From: an uncultured Victivallaceae bacterium
GTDB lineage: Bacteria > Verrucomicrobiota > Lentisphaeria > Victivallales > Victivallaceae
Length of the DNA: 7,105 nucleotides
Direction: 5' to 3'
Assembly: GCA_934663655.1 (NCBI GenBank)
Contig: CAKUKT010000132.1
Location: 1-7,105 of the forward strand
The translations under genes and the position numbers were made by a program. This document shows positions 6,664-7,105 of this stretch, piece by piece; within the stretch, counting starts at the first letter, position 1, and each line of letters opens with the position of its first letter. The notes under the pieces were generated by a model. It did no database searches and was not told where the DNA came from. It saw only the letters and a program-made list of their open reading frames with translations.

Positions 6664-7105
6664 ATGAGTTCATTCGCAGTTACTCTGACAGAAGAACAGC
6701 GTCGCCGGGCGCATCTGCATGCCTATGCAGCCACTTGGTTCGGGTGTATTTCCGAAGTAATGCTGGACAGCAGCGCCATCATCATTTTATTCATCACCAT
6801 GAATGGCGGCAACCCGACGCTGACGATGCTTTCCACCGGTTTTACGGGAATTATGTGCATGCTGCTGCTGATCCCGAGTGCCGGCATCGTCGATATGCTG
6901 ACTCCTGAAAAATCAATCCGCTACGCCTGCTTTACCGGCTGTTTCGGCTTTCTGCTGATGGCTTCGGCGCCGTTCTGGGGAGAGATTTCGGCAAAATATG
7001 TTGCCCTGGCCGGATGCTTCATCTACTGTTTGCAGCGTCCGCTTTACACCGCGGCCTGGTATCCGTCACTGGATTATTTTCTCCGGCCGGAGGATCGGAG
7101 CAGTT
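6664..7105 (+). CDS. MFS-type transporter, N-terminal part; C-terminus cut by window edge
   Basis: Inner-membrane protein, of which only the first 147 residues are present. After a charged cytoplasmic start (EEQRRR at 10-15) there are four predicted helices at about residues 20-46, 53-76, 84-105 and 111-136. A short GIVD segment (74-77) follows helix 2 and loosely matches the G-x-x-x-D of MFS motif A in the 2-3 loop. RPLYTAAWYPSLDYF (125-139) and RPEDRSS follow helix 4. This resembles major facilitator proteins, probably a sugar or metabolite carrier, but with only a third of a normal MFS length visible the family call is moderate. It is transcribed divergently from the regulator, with a LacI-type site in its leader, suggesting shared control. 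The substrate is unknown. Confidence 0.75.
   Translation, partial: MSSFAVTLTEEQRRRAHLHAYAATWFGCISEVMLDSSAIIILFITMNGGNPTLTMLSTGFTGIMCMLLLIPSAGIVDMLTPEKSIRYACFTGCFGFLLMASAPFWGEISAKYVALAGCFIYCLQRPLYTAAWYPSLDYFLRPEDRSS

Overview
The window holds a small carbohydrate-use locus. It consists of a three-gene minus-strand cluster (LacI-family regulator, large cytoplasmic glycoside hydrolase-like protein, sodium:solute symporter) and a divergent plus-strand MFS-type membrane protein. The two outer genes run off the window edges. The combination of a very long SSS symporter with an FNLDRMLHRG-type C-terminal motif, a roughly 1000-residue signal-less GH106-like hydrolase and a dedicated LacI regulator resembles the many sugar loci of Lentisphaerota (Victivallis-like) and related PVC bacteria. 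This assignment is an inference from family resemblance, and no rRNA or other marker gene is present to confirm it.

Layout. Bases 1-2078 (minus) encode an SSS symporter open to the left edge. Bases 2101-5148 (minus) encode the hydrolase, and 5216-6241 (minus) the LacI regulator. The gaps are 22 bp and 67 bp, all three genes run the same way, and I see no convincing terminator between them, so they probably form one operon in the order regulator, hydrolase, transporter. Bases 6242-6663 are a 422-bp regulatory intergenic region. From 6664 to the right edge (plus) lies the N-terminal part of an MFS-type permease.

Regulation. The regulator gene has a near-consensus sigma70-type promoter (TTGACT, 16 bp, TATAAT). 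Just downstream of the predicted transcription start lies a 20-bp LacI-type palindrome centred on CG, which abuts the Shine-Dalgarno sequence. This fits autorepression of the whole operon. A second, weaker LacI-type palindrome lies about 57 bp upstream of the MFS start, so the same regulator may control both directions. The MFS promoter (TTGACA, 16 bp, TATTGT) is followed by a leader of about 220 nt and overlaps a different dyad (TTGTAT-N7-ATACAA), which suggests a second regulator.

Proposed working model (inference): the symporter imports a small glycoside or oligosaccharide, the cytoplasmic hydrolase cleaves it, and the LacI protein releases DNA when it binds the sugar or a product. The substrate cannot be read from sequence; a deoxysugar such as rhamnose is only one possibility. 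I found no CRISPR array, tRNA, insertion sequence or defence system. Long antisense reading frames opposite the real genes are codon-bias shadows.
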